DNA from: Trinickia soli
GTDB taxonomy: Bacteria > Pseudomonadota > Gammaproteobacteria > Burkholderiales > Burkholderiaceae
Assembly (NCBI RefSeq): GCF_002879855.1
Contig: NZ_PNYB01000010.1
Location: forward strand, 167,364-231,363
Direction: 5' to 3'
Length of the DNA: 64,000 nt
Below are positions 9,834-19,700 of this stretch, one piece after another. The first letter of the stretch is position 1, and every line of letters starts with the position of its first letter. A model generated the notes under the pieces. The model was not told the DNA's origin, did no database searches, and was given only the letters and a program-made list of their open reading frames with translations. A program made the position numbers and the translations under genes.

Positions 9834-10463
9834 ATGACCAGACAATCAGCACTCGCCTCCCCCCCGGAACTGAGCGCGTTGCGGTGTTTGAGCGACGAGG
9901 AACGCGCGTGGCTGTTACGCCAGGCGCTCGACGTCCATCAGCCGGGCACACCGATCTGGGTTTTCGCGTATGGCTCGCGGATCTGGCGACCCTCACTGCC
10001 CGCTGCCGAGACCGTTGGCGCCCTCGTCAAGGGCTATCATCGCGGGCTATGTCTGTGGTCCTGCATCAGCCTGAGCACGCACGAAACGCCGGGGCTCGTG
10101 CTGGCGCTGGACGAGGGCGGCGAATGCCGCGGCGTCGCGCATCGGATCGATGCCGAGCATGTGGATGCTGCGCTCGCGGCGCTGTCGGACCGCGAGCTCG
10201 TCATCGACTCCTACCGGCCACGCTGGCTCCCCTGCCTGCTGGACGGCGGGCGTGAGGTCATGGCGCTGGCGTTCGTGCTGCGCAAAGGGGCTCCCAATCA
10301 TGCGGGGGAAGTCACCGATACGCTCGAGCGGCACGTACTTCGACACGCCGCGGGGACGCAAGGCAGCGCGCGCGAGTATTTGGCCGAGACCGTCGCAGGG
10401 CTGCGGGCTCATGGCATCCGCGACGAACATCTCGAGGGGCTGCTCCAACGGTTCGGCACGTAG
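9834..10463 (+). CDS. ChaC-type gamma-glutamylcyclotransferase
   Basis: 209 residues. It carries the family's substrate-loop signature as FAYGSRIWRP (residues 43-52), then the conserved PGLVLALDEGGECRGVAHRI, and the catalytic-glutamate region LSDRELVIDSYRPRWLP. ChaC enzymes split glutathione to 5-oxoproline and Cys-Gly in the cytosol. It stands alone, facing the DUF1445 gene. Plant-pathogenic Ralstonia use a ChaC-domain effector (RipAY), but here the protein is short with no long leader and no Hrp box was found, so a housekeeping role is more likely. Start ATG 9834 has no strong ribosome site. Confidence 0.88.
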   Translation: MTRQSALASPPELSALRCLSDEERAWLLRQALDVHQPGTPIWVFAYGSRIWRPSLPAAETVGALVKGYHRGLCLWSCISLSTHETPGLVLALDEGGECRGVAHRIDAEHVDAALAALSDRELVIDSYRPRWLPCLLDGGREVMALAFVLRKGAPNHAGEVTDTLERHVLRHAAGTQGSAREYLAETVAGLRAHGIRDEHLEGLLQRFGT

Positions 10464-10500
10464 CCCGGACGCCGGCGGCCCCTTTTCACCTTCGCCGAAA

Positions 10501-11304
10501 TCAGATCACCGCGTAGTCGCTGTTGAGCAGGTCCGTGATGAGCATGAACCCCGGCGCATGCGTGATGCAGAACTCGGGCTTGGCCTGCAGCAACGCGGCT
10601 TGAGGCGTGACGCCACAGCCCCAGAACACCGGAATCTCACCTTCGCGCACGTCGACGGCGTCGCCGTACTCGGGCTTGCTCAGGTCCGAAATGCCGATCA
10701 GCGAAGGATCGCCGATATGCACGGGCGCGCCATGCACGCCCGGAAAGCGCGAGGTGATCTGGATGGCGCGAATCGCGTCGGCTGCCTTCATCGGGCGCAT
10801 CGTCATGACCATCGGACCGGAGAACTTGCCGGCGGGCGTGGTCTGCACGCCCGTGCGGAACATCGGCACGTTGCGCCCCTGCTCGATGTGACGGATGCCG
10901 ATCCCATGCTCGATCAGCGAATGCTCGAACGTAAACGAGCAGCCGATCGCGAACGTCACCAGATCGTCGCGCCAATGATCGAGCACGTTGTTCGGCTGCG
11001 CCACTTCCTCGCCGTGTTGGAACACGCGATAACGCGGCACGTCGGTGCGAATGTCGAGGTCGGCGCCAAGCATCGTCATCCGGGGATCGCCGACTTCCGA
11101 CACGGCAATCAGCGGACACGGCTTCGGGTTGCGCTGACAGAAGCGCTGAAAATCGGCCGCGTGGGCAGCAGGCAGGATCGCGAGATTGACCTGCACGTAG
11201 CGGGGCGCGAGGCCAGCCGTGGGCTTTCTCCAATCGCCTCGGCGAATGGCGGCGCGCAACTCGGCGGGCGTGAGGTTGTGAAAGCTCGAGGTCTCCATGT
11301 TCAT
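10501..11304 (-). CDS. DUF1445 / D-glutamate cyclase-like protein (putative hydro-lyase family)
   Basis: 267 residues, the usual length for this family, often annotated as putative hydro-lyase or D-glutamate cyclase (Pfam D-Glu_cyclase). Recognisable features are the N-terminal (T)[13 protein letters not shown] with [33 protein letters not shown] in the middle and [15 protein letters not shown] near the end. Family members are often encoded beside 5-oxoprolinase and LamB/YcsF genes. The catalytic role, D-glutamate to 5-oxo-D-proline or its reverse, is known only for relatives. It is divergent from a LysR gene with a palindrome between them. Start ATG 11304 or ATG 11298. Confidence 0.85.
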   Translation of the reverse strand: MNMETSSFHNLTPAELRAAIRRGDWRKPTAGLAPRYVQVNLAILPAAHAADFQRFCQRNPKPCPLIAVSEVGDPRMTMLGADLDIRTDVPRYRVFQHGEEVAQPNNVLDHWRDDLVTFAIGCSFTFEHSLIEHGIGIRHIEQGRNVPMFRTGVQTTPAGKFSGPMVMTMRPMKAADAIRAIQITSRFPGVHGAPVHIGDPSLIGISDLSKPEYGDAVDVREGEIPVFWGCGVTPQAALLQAKPEFCITHAPGFMLITDLLNSDYAVI

Positions 11305-11420
11305 TGGCCTTGAAAGAAATCGAAAAAATGAAAGAGGTGGATGCCGGAGCCACGTGCGAACGGCCAGCCCGAGCCGACGGCGTTGACGGCGGCGCCAGTT
11401 AGCAGTCTATAATCCGCCCG

Positions 11421-11438
11421 CCGATTGAACCTAATCGG
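11421..11438. promoter_or_regulatory. LysR-type operator in the divergent promoter region
   Basis: CCGATT and AATCGG form a perfect 6-bp inverted repeat around a 6-nt spacer. It lies between the divergent DUF1445 and LysR genes, next to a TATAAT hexamer at 11408..11413. Position and symmetry suit a site for the LysR protein encoded at 11483, controlling itself and DUF1445. This is inference. Confidence 0.5.
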
Positions 11439-11482
11439 ACATCTTGATCCAACTCGATAGAAATCTCTGATCAGGCACCATC

Positions 11483-12394
11483 ATGCGGGCATCGCTGCGG
11501 CAAATCGAGACGTTCTACTGGGTCGCGCGGCTCGGCGGGTTCCACGCGGCGGCCAAGCGGCTGCATCTCACGCAGCCCACCATCTCCGCGCGGATTCACG
11601 AGCTCGAGGAGGTCCTCGGAGGCAAGCTGTTCGAGCGCGGCGCCTATCGGACCGAGTTGACGGCGCTCGGCGGCAGGCTGCTGGCGCAGGCCGAGAAAAT
11701 CTTGCGGCTCGCAGACGACTTCGGCAATACCGCACGCGCGACGAACCCGTTCCGGGGCCTCCTGCGGCTCGGTACGAATGAATCGACGGCCATGAGCGGC
11801 CTCATCGATATGTTGACGCAGTTGAAAGCCCGCTACCCGTCGCTGCGCGTCGAACTGACGATCGACATCGGGAGCGCGCTCAGCCGCAAGCTGAACGGCA
11901 AGGAACTCGACGTGGCCATTCTCATGGAGCCGGTTTCGGCCCCCGGCATCGTCGACATCGCGATCGGCCGCGCGCCGTTGTGCTGGGTGGCGGCCGCCCG
12001 GTTCGCCCCGCCCCGGGCAACGTTGACGCCGGCGGATCTGCTCGATCTGCCCGTGGTCCTCACGCCGCCGCCCTCCGCGCTGTTTGGCGCGACGGTTGAG
12101 TGGTTTCGCGCCGGTGGGGTGTCGCTCGACAACTACAGCACTTGCAATTCCATCTCGCTCATCACGCAACTGGTGGCGGCGGGACACGCCATTTCGGCGC
12201 TGCCCAGATCGGTCGTCCACGCCGACGTGGAACGCGGACTGCTGCAGTACCTCGTCACCCGGCCGGCACTTGCGCCGCGCACTTACTATATTGCCTACCC
12301 GCGCGACGAAGAAAACGAGGATTCGGCGCTGCTCGTGCAAATGGCACGCGCCGTATTGGCGCAATACCATCTATTCGAGCCTTTGACAGACTGA
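11483..12394 (+). CDS. LysR-family transcriptional regulator
   Basis: 303 residues. The helix-turn-helix (residues 4-62) includes IETFYWVARLGGFHAAAKRL and QPTISARIHELE. The co-inducer domain begins near residue 92 (FRGLLRLGTNESTAMSG). It is divergent from the DUF1445 gene across a 178-bp spacer holding a palindromic site, the standard layout for a LysR protein controlling its neighbour. It probably responds to a metabolite of D-glutamate or 5-oxoproline if DUF1445 is the target; this is inferred from position only. Confidence 0.92.
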   Translation: MRASLRQIETFYWVARLGGFHAAAKRLHLTQPTISARIHELEEVLGGKLFERGAYRTELTALGGRLLAQAEKILRLADDFGNTARATNPFRGLLRLGTNESTAMSGLIDMLTQLKARYPSLRVELTIDIGSALSRKLNGKELDVAILMEPVSAPGIVDIAIGRAPLCWVAAARFAPPRATLTPADLLDLPVVLTPPPSALFGATVEWFRAGGVSLDNYSTCNSISLITQLVAAGHAISALPRSVVHADVERGLLQYLVTRPALAPRTYYIAYPRDEENEDSALLVQMARAVLAQYHLFEPLTD

Positions 12395-12562
12395 GGCGAG
12401 CCGCCCGACAGGGTGGCTGCATTAAATCGATTTCACACAAGAACACCAAATAAAACCGATTCGATTTTAATAATCGATAACACGGTTATTTAATCTTCCT
12501 CCTGCCGCGACCAATACCGCGCACCACCAAACTTCCTCCGCGCATCGCATTTTCGCATCTTC

Positions 12563-12623
12563 TTCGCATTTCGGATCGCGCGTTCGCCATTTCCCCAGCG
12601 GCGTAATACGGCACGCTTAAGAT
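12563..12623 (+). promoter_or_regulatory. perfect PIP box promoter of the racemase-cyclase effector
   Basis: TTCGC (12563..12567), exactly 15 nt, TTCGC (12583..12587), then exactly 30 nt to TAAGAT (12618..12623), matching the YANNNT -10 of PIP-box promoters. The spacer 12395..12715 is AT-rich and otherwise holds only a small inverted repeat (CAGGC-CAACT-GCCTG) near 12661. This is the layout HrpB/HrpX-type regulators recognise, and an HrpB gene lies at 28231..29661. Confidence 0.85.
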
Positions 12624-12715
12624 TCGCTCGTCACTCCGTATGTCCGATGACACCGCATTTCAGGCCAACTGCCTGAGCGGGCCTCTTTTTGTCAATTCTC
12701 CGAGGAAGTTTTAAT

Positions 12716-15025
12716 ATGCCAATCGATTCAATTAATAATTCGGCACATCTACCCGAATTGCCGTCGAGCAGTGAATCAGCGCAAACGGGACAGGCGCGTC
12801 AATCCGAACCCAGCGTCCAGTCGAGCAGCCCGCGTGCAACGCACGGCGCACTTTCCAATATGCCTCGCGCGCCGCGTACGCAGAGTGCATCACGTTCGCA
12901 GGTTCGAGCCACGCTCGGGCACAGCCAAGCGGATGTCGACGCGAAATTCACGGCCGAAATGAACAAGCATGTACTGACATGGTTCAAAGGCCGCAATATC
13001 GAAAACTTCAAGAATCCCGAGGGTTTGATCCAGGCAGCCCGCGCTCTCGCCCCCCAACACATCAAAAAAGTCATGCTGCTGACGGGCTTTTCGGTCGGCG
13101 CCCATCCTGAAACGGGTCTGCCGCTGCCGGAAACCGACGGGCCTCCGGGAACCGCCGCGCTCGCACACGCCTTGCAGCAAGCAGGCAAGATCGTCACCAT
13201 CGTGACGGACAAGCCGAACGAAGCACCCACGCGCGCTGCGCTCGCCGTCCTGAGCAAGGAGTCGGCCCAATATACCGAGTTCGTCAACTTCGACCACAAG
13301 CAGGACGTTGCCACGCCGCACGCAAACCGGCTGCTGGACGAGTACAAGCCCGACTTCGTGGGCGCGATCGAACTGCCGGGCCGCAACGTGAACGGCTACC
13401 GAAGCAATATGCGCGGCGTTTCGATCGACAACGTCAACGGCGCTGTGGACGAAGTGCTGATCCAGGCTTACAACCGCGGCATCGAGACGTTCGGCGTCGG
13501 CGACGGCGGCAACGAAGCAGGCATGGGCGGCCGCCCCGGCATTCCGAAGGCGCTGGACGGCAGCGAAATGGCCGCGGTACCGACCGCCAAGCACCAGATC
13601 ACGTCGTGGAACTCGAACCTCGGCGCGGAAGCGCTGGGGGCGGCCGTGCTGCAACTGCACGGCAAGCTCGACAAGCTGCATACGCCCGATCAGCAACGCG
13701 CGATGATCGAAGCCTCGATGTCTGCGGGTGCGGTGGACGGCGTGACGCGCGGCGCCAAGGTGGACGAAGAGATCGACGGCAAGACCTCCGGCGTCGACGG
13801 CTTCTCGCCGAGCACGCACGGCAGGATGCTCTCGTTGTTGCGCGCCGTCACGCAGACGGAGCTGCCGCCGGACGGCATGATCGCCCGCAAGACACCCAAG
13901 GCCAGCGCGCCCTTCCTCATCTCTGCATTCGATTCGAGCAACGGTGGCCTGATTGCCACCAAGAACCTCGCTGGCTATCTGCAACACCGTTCGCCGCACG
14001 ACGCGCGGTTCACGATCGTCGTCGACCATGCGAACGCGCCGTACGGCCGTTTCAGCGACTTCAACACGGGCGGGCCGAACGAAGTTCCGGTCTTCACGTC
14101 GGCCGACGCGACGCCGGAGGAGATCGCCAAACGCAGCGAGGCGCACCCGCAACTGATCACGCTCGTGGGCAACGGCCTGCGCGCCAGCGAGGAAATGGGC
14201 GTCGACGTCATCGCAATGGCCTGCAACACCGCTTGCACGACGTTCCCGCCCGCCCTGAAACAAGTCGAGAAGGTCGAGGTGCTGAACCTGATCGAAGTCA
14301 CGGCCGACGAAATCGTCAGGCAGGGCGGCCCGCGCCCGACGGTTCTGGCCACGCCCGCCACCATCAATTCGATGGCGTACCTGAAGGCGATCGACGAAAG
14401 CGCGGAGAAGCTCGGCAGCCGCGACGAACGGATGACCACGTCCATCGGCGCACCGAACTGGGCTCCGTACATCAACAAGTTCGATGAGATGTACAACAAG
14501 CCCGAGACGCGCGCGATCATGATGGCCGACATCAAGGAGATCGTCGACCGGATTCCCGCCAACGCGACTTCCGTCTGGCTGTGCTGCACGCACTATCCGG
14601 CCTACAAGCCGTTCATCGAGAACTGCCTCAAGGAACGCGGTATCAACATCCCCGTCATCGATCCGATGTCGGTGCAGGCCAAGGCGCTCGAGAAGACCAT
14701 GGACAAGGCGGCCGACCAGGCCGATCACCCGCGCCACCGTCGCCTCGCCTCGCTCGATCCGGTCGTCATCACGTCGGGCAAGGAAAGCGACGTGCGCGAA
14801 TCGGCCAAAACGTTCCTCGGGGCCAAGACGAACTTCCATTTGATGTCGGGCGTCGATTTCTCGCGCACGTTCGACATGCAGTTGCTCAAGCCGCTGATCG
14901 AAAAGCCGGAGTCGTCGGCCCGTCCGGCCGCGGCAGGCAGCGAGGCTACGCGCCCACAAGCGCCGGCCTGGCGCCGCGAAGCATCCACGTCGTCGTCCGA
15001 GACGGCCTCGCGCCCTCTCGCCTAA
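12716..15025 (+). CDS. type III effector candidate: D-glutamate cyclase (DUF4392) fused to glutamate racemase
   Basis: 769 residues from ATG 12716; GAGGA lies nine bases upstream. Residues 1-70 are Ser/Gln/Pro-rich, like a T3SS leader. Residues about 115-370 match DUF4392/D-glutamate cyclase: MLLTGFSVGA, ETDGPPG and GVGDGGNEAGMGG (near residue 262). Residues about 400-690 match MurI-type Asp/Glu racemases: FDSSNGGLIA (Asp406), APYGRFS, ACNTA (Cys503) and CTHYP (Cys624), so both catalytic cysteines are present. Together the halves could convert L-glutamate to D-glutamate and then to 5-oxo-D-proline. A perfect PIP box precedes the gene and a CesT-like chaperone gene follows 48 bp on, which supports secretion into host cells. 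Activity and secretion are inferred. Confidence 0.82.
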   Translation: MPIDSINNSAHLPELPSSSESAQTGQARQSEPSVQSSSPRATHGALSNMPRAPRTQSASRSQVRATLGHSQADVDAKFTAEMNKHVLTWFKGRNIENFKNPEGLIQAARALAPQHIKKVMLLTGFSVGAHPETGLPLPETDGPPGTAALAHALQQAGKIVTIVTDKPNEAPTRAALAVLSKESAQYTEFVNFDHKQDVATPHANRLLDEYKPDFVGAIELPGRNVNGYRSNMRGVSIDNVNGAVDEVLIQAYNRGIETFGVGDGGNEAGMGGRPGIPKALDGSEMAAVPTAKHQITSWNSNLGAEALGAAVLQLHGKLDKLHTPDQQRAMIEASMSAGAVDGVTRGAKVDEEIDGKTSGVDGFSPSTHGRMLSLLRAVTQTELPPDGMIARKTPKASAPFLISAFDSSNGGLIATKNLAGYLQHRSPHDARFTIVVDHANAPYGRFSDFNTGGPNEVPVFTSADATPEEIAKRSEAHPQLITLVGNGLRASEEMGVDVIAMACNTACTTFPPALKQVEKVEVLNLIEVTADEIVRQGGPRPTVLATPATINSMAYLKAIDESAEKLGSRDERMTTSIGAPNWAPYINKFDEMYNKPETRAIMMADIKEIVDRIPANATSVWLCCTHYPAYKPFIENCLKERGINIPVIDPMSVQAKALEKTMDKAADQADHPRHRRLASLDPVVITSGKESDVRESAKTFLGAKTNFHLMSGVDFSRTFDMQLLKPLIEKPESSARPAAAGSEATRPQAPAWRREASTSSSETASRPLA

Positions 15026-15073
15026 GTCTCGTCACATCGTTCATCAACCGACATCCTCCAATAGGAGCACGCA

Positions 15074-15472
15074 ATGGCCAACCCGCACTATGAACGCGTC
15101 CTCACCGAACTGAGCCGCGTACTCGGCTTCACCGACACACATGCACTCGCCACCGGCGGCCGCATCAAGGCTGGCGATCACATCATCACGTTCATTCACG
15201 ACGAAGAGATCGACCAGCACCACGTGTCGGTGTACGTCGACCTCGGTAAGCCGTCGAGTAATGAGAAGCGTGCTTTCGAGTTGCTGCTCAAGATCAACTT
15301 CGAACTGGACGCGAGCGGGCGGGGCACGCTTTCGCTGCATCCGGAGACGGGGCACGCGTTCTACTCGTTCAAGTACCCGCTGAACGACGTGGCGTCGGGG
15401 CAGTCCCTGCTCGACAATCTGGCGCGTGCGGTGGCCGACGTGGCGGTGGAAGGCGCAGCAGCTGCGGCGTGA
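15074..15472 (+). CDS. CesT/Tir-type class I type III secretion chaperone
   Basis: 132 residues and acidic, the size of CesT-family chaperones that dimerise and hold one effector for export. It starts with an amphipathic helix (YERVLTELSRVLGF). A beta-rich core follows (IITFIHDEEIDQHHVSVYVDLG), then FELLLKINFELDASGRGTLS and a C-terminal helix. ATG 15074 follows AGGAGCACGCA. It lies 48 bp after the racemase-cyclase gene, upstream of a strong terminator, so the two form an effector-chaperone operon under the PIP box. The cognate partner is inferred from position. Confidence 0.82.
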   Translation: MANPHYERVLTELSRVLGFTDTHALATGGRIKAGDHIITFIHDEEIDQHHVSVYVDLGKPSSNEKRAFELLLKINFELDASGRGTLSLHPETGHAFYSFKYPLNDVASGQSLLDNLARAVADVAVEGAAAAA

Positions 15473-15566
15473 CGAGGAGCCGCAGTGCGGGGGGGCCGGC
15501 CGATCGGGCGCCCCGCGCCTCGGGCGACGCCTGCAACGGCTGTCGTCCGGGCGCGCAATAATCGGC

Positions 15567-15595
15567 AAAAAGGGCGCTGTCATGCGCCCTTTTTT
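15567..15595. terminator. bidirectional rho-independent terminator
   Basis: A-rich left flank, GGGCGC stem, TGTCAT loop, GCGCCC stem and a T6 tail. The flanks are complementary A and T runs, so it can end the effector-chaperone operon on the plus strand and the LysR gene (15640..16569) on the minus strand. Confidence 0.9.
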
Positions 15596-15639
15596 CACTT
15601 CACCTCATCTCACCGCCCTTCGCCGCTTTGCCGCGCCGG

Positions 15640-16569
15640 TCACACCGCGCCTTCTCCGAGCCGCTCCGCCGCGCGGCGCGTCGTGACCGACGCGATCTCG
15701 AGCAGCCGCTGCGCCCACTCGATGCCGTCGCGCCACGCTGCGACGAACGGCATCGGCGGAGGAGACACGGGGCCCTCGATGATGGCCAGCTCGCCGCGTT
15801 CGATCCGCTCGAGAGCGAGCGCGCGCGGCATCGCGGCGACACCGAAGCCGGCTTGCGTCAGCTGCAGCATGGCGGCCACCGAATTGACGCAGCTCACGCG
15901 GGCGTCGTTGATGCCGTACGCTCGCAGCAGCAGCAGCAGATCCTGATGCGGCCGCGAATGGCGCGAGAACGTAATGATGCGCCGCGTACGGCTCAGCGTG
16001 CGCAGCGCCTGCTCGGGCGTGCCGCCGCCATCCGGATCGAGCTGCGCGAACTCGCGCGTCGCCACCCAGGCGATCGGCAAACGCAGCAACTCGGCGCTGC
16101 GGATCGTCTCGTCACGCAGCATGTCGGTCTGGAAGACGATGTCGAGTGCGCCACGGCGCAATTGGTCGATGAGATTCAGCGCGGTATCCGACGTCACCTC
16201 GATATCGAGGTTCGGATAGTGCTGCGCTACGTCCTTGACGAAATCGATGAACCAGGAGTGGATGACGCTATCCATCGCACCGATGCGGATGGCGCCGGCT
16301 GCGAGCGAGCCGTCGGCGAGCGACGCACGCAGCCGCTCTACGGATTCGCAAACCTCTTCGGCATGCTCGAGCACGCGCTCGCCCTCGCGGGTCAAGCTCA
16401 CGCCCTTCGGATCGCGGACGAACAGCTTGCTGCCGAGATCGTCCTCGAGCGAAGAGATGCGACTCGAAATCGCAGCTTGTGTCGAATGCAGCTTGTCTGC
16501 AGCGAGGCTGAAGCTACGCAGCTTCGCCACCCAGATGAACGTCTCGAGAAATTTCAGATTCACAGCCAC
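15640..16569 (-). CDS. LysR-family transcriptional regulator
   Basis: 309 residues. The N-terminal helix-turn-helix is LKFLETFIWVAKLRSFSLAA with QAAISSRISSLEDDLGSKLF. The co-inducer domain begins near residue 92 (GAIRIGAMDSVIHSWFIDFV). It lies between two effector loci, is transcribed toward the shared terminator, and has the giant effector 143 bp upstream on the same strand. Its targets cannot be read here. A role in effector control is possible, but the gene may simply be a metabolic regulator. Confidence 0.92.
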   Translation of the reverse strand: MAVNLKFLETFIWVAKLRSFSLAADKLHSTQAAISSRISSLEDDLGSKLFVRDPKGVSLTREGERVLEHAEEVCESVERLRASLADGSLAAGAIRIGAMDSVIHSWFIDFVKDVAQHYPNLDIEVTSDTALNLIDQLRRGALDIVFQTDMLRDETIRSAELLRLPIAWVATREFAQLDPDGGGTPEQALRTLSRTRRIITFSRHSRPHQDLLLLLRAYGINDARVSCVNSVAAMLQLTQAGFGVAAMPRALALERIERGELAIIEGPVSPPPMPFVAAWRDGIEWAQRLLEIASVTTRRAAERLGEGAV

Positions 16570-16712
16570 TCCCGGCGGAAAACGACCTATCGCAGCCGGA
16601 AGTATTCGACATCATCGGCGCGGCGGCAACTCCTGGCGCTCGCCGCGCACTCGCCACGCGCCGCCAGGCGACCCCGCGGAGCGCTTGGGGCCGCCTCGGC
16701 AGGTAGGCGCTA

Positions 16713-19700
16713 TCACGTAAACGTGAGCACCTGCTGCGCGCGGTTGCCCGCGCCGGCGTAGGTGACGCCGAAGATGCCGTTGACGCCGGCCGTGCGCCCT
16801 TCTTGCTGATGCTGCGGATACGTGAGGAAGTGGGCTTCGCGATAACGCGGATCGGCGTGTATCGTCTCGATGTCGCTGCGGGCTTGCCTCGCCTCGGCCA
16901 GCCTGCCGCTGCGCGCCATGACGTGTTCGTAGGCCCGCAACTGATTCGAGGTTGCCACGGTGGCGTCGTACTCGTAATAGATCTGCGGCGTGGACGTCGT
17001 ATCGCGCTGACTGACGGCCCAGGCCGAAAACTCCTTCAGGTATGCCTCCTCGAGTGCAAGGCGCTCGGCACGGACCGCGGGATCGTCGTGGTTGTACTCG
17101 GCCCCGAAGAACTTGCGGGCCTTGCCTTCCGCCATCTCGGGGAGCAGATCGCGCGCGTTGCGGATGAAGTCGGCCGGCTGCAGGTACGTGTGCGTGGCAT
17201 AGCTCGTCGGATGCTCCTCGCCATCCTGGACGATCGCGCTGCTCTGGTAGGTCACGCCCTTGCGCCATACATCCGCCCTGGCCGAGTAGAGCGGCGTGGG
17301 CATCCCGAGAACGTCGGATACAGGATCGGGCGGGGAGGCGTGCGGGTCGGGGTCGATCGCCTCCAGCCCGATCACGCCGGTCAGCCCGCCGTGCACCCCG
17401 CCGTGCCACGATCCTTGTGCGGTATCGCGCTCCGTCCTCAGGAAGCCGGAGCGGTCGCGGTAACGCATCGTGGCGCCTTCGTAGCGCGCATCGATGCCTG
17501 CTCCGACCACGCCCGCGATCTGATGCCCGAATACGTTGAGTTCGAGCCCCTCGAGACCGAGGACGGCGCCGATCGAGCCGGACCCGGTATGATCGCTGCG
17601 CTTCTGTTCGAAGTAGCCGATCGAGAGATCGTCGCCGAATGCGTGAAACGCGCTCTTGATCAGCGAGCGCCGGTCTTCCTCGTTGCCAGGCCGCGCGTAG
17701 TCGCCGCCTGCGCCGCCCACTGCGGGATGGTTGACGAGCAGTCTGACGAGCTCGGCCTTGCGTGCGCTGGCCGCGCGATCGCCCGGCGAGCCGCCCGTCA
17801 GGTTGCGCGGAAAGCCGAGCACGGCGCCTTCCTGGTGCACGACATCATAGGCGTAGCCCACGTCGATCGAGCCCTTCAGCGGCACGGGCCCCGTGCCGAG
17901 CGAGCCGCCCACGCCCGTCTCCACCTTCTTGAGCGTCTGCACGTTGACGCGCAGCTGGCTGCGGTCGGTCGTGTTCGAGGATTCGAACTGCACGGTACGG
18001 ACGAGGCCGCCGCCCAGATCGACGTGGACTTTGGCCACGAATCCCGAGAGCACCGCGGTGATCGTGTCCTGAATGCCTTTCGTCGTCAGCGTCACGTTGC
18101 CGGCGTTGTCGAACGAGAACGCGGAGCCGAGTTCCTCGGCCGCGACGACCTTGGCCAGCATATCCGCCACGTCCTTGCGCTCCTTGCCCTTGAACGGCTC
18201 CATCGCGATCGGCGCCTCGCTGCCCTTCGTGAGCAGCATGAAGTCCTTGCTGAACGCTCGCCAGCGGGGATCGGCAGCCTCGTTGGACATGAGCCTCTGG
18301 GCCGCGATCGGGCTGCCTGGGCCGCCGACGTCGGCCGCCCAGCGCAACAACGTGTGCGGCGTCAACAACGCCTGGTTCTCTTGATCCAAGATCGATGCAA
18401 CACGCGCTCGCAGACCATCGCGCAGGCCCTGATTGGCGGCGAGTCCGGCTTCGTCGGCGTCGCCCGGCACCGATGGCGCGAGCTCGTCGACCAGCTTGGC
18501 GATCAGCTTGTCTTTCGTGAAATTGAGCAAGCGCTTCGGCGTGGAATGGCGCGTCATGAAAAAAGCCTGCGCCTTCACCTGCCTCGCGACCGCCGCGCGC
18601 ACCACCAGTCGCAATGCGGCGTTGCCGTGCTCGTCGTCGCGCACGGCGTCCTGCTTCAACTGAGGCATGGCGTCGATCGCTGCGGCCACGGCCTCCATCA
18701 TGTCGGCCTGGGCGCGCGCGGCGTGCGTGCCGCCCTGGTTGACGACGCCCATGCCGCGCGCCGGCGATTCCTCGGCGATCCGGCTGTGCGTCAGGAACGG
18801 GCTCTTGCCCGTGAACGGCGACACGATGCGCCGCAGATCGGACTTGAACTTGCTCCAGCCCGTCGGGTTGCGCATGGCGCGGTCCACGTGCTTGCCGAAG
18901 CCCTTGCTAACGCGTGATTCGATCGCACGGAACTCGCTTGGTTTGCCGTCCAGATCGCGCGACTCATCGGTCAGTATGCCGTTACGAATCATCGGAATCG
19001 CAAACCGGCAACCATGCGTGCCTCCCGTAAACGGCGCGGCAAGGCGCTCGGGATCCCCGGCGTGCTCGTCGAGCGCGCGCAATTCGTCACGTACGGCGAG
19101 CAGCGCCTTTTGCGCGATCGACAGGTTCCGCGGTACGGCTTTGCCGTCGCGGCCGGGCCAGTCTTGCTCGCTGCGCCCGCGTGTCGCGTCGCCGAGACGG
19201 CCGAGACTGAAGATCGAGGCCGGATCGTTTTTCAATGCAGGGGCGACCTTGCTGCCAGCCGATGCGATGGTTTCCTGCTGCAGGCGCTGCGAGGCCTTGA
19301 GGAAAACATTGAGCACGAGCCGCTCCTTGTCGGCCACCGAGGCATGCGTGCGTGGATCGCGCGGTACCGCCGGGGCGGGTGTGAGCTTGGCGATCAAGCT
19401 CTTGCCGACGCCGCCGGGAATCTGCACGATTTCCTGCGCGAGGCGCCACGCGCCGTCCGCGCCCTCAGGCGCCGCCGACGACGGCCCATGCCCGCCCACC
19501 TGACGCAAGCCGTCGAGCAGGTTAGTGCACTGCAGCGCACGCAACGCGATGAGCGCCTGCCCCGCAGGATCGAAATCCTTGCCGAACGCGAGATCGAGGG
19601 CGTGCGTCAGCATCACGGTTTCGGGGCCGGTCAGCTTGTTCGCCTGCGCGTCCATTTGCGTCTTGATCTGCTCCGGCGTCAGTCCTTCGGTCTCCACCTT

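Noticed and set aside
9834..10463. ChaC protein as a RipAY-like secreted effector.
   Set aside because: It has only about 40 residues before the catalytic domain, and neither a PIP box nor a chaperone gene nearby. A cytosolic enzyme is simpler.
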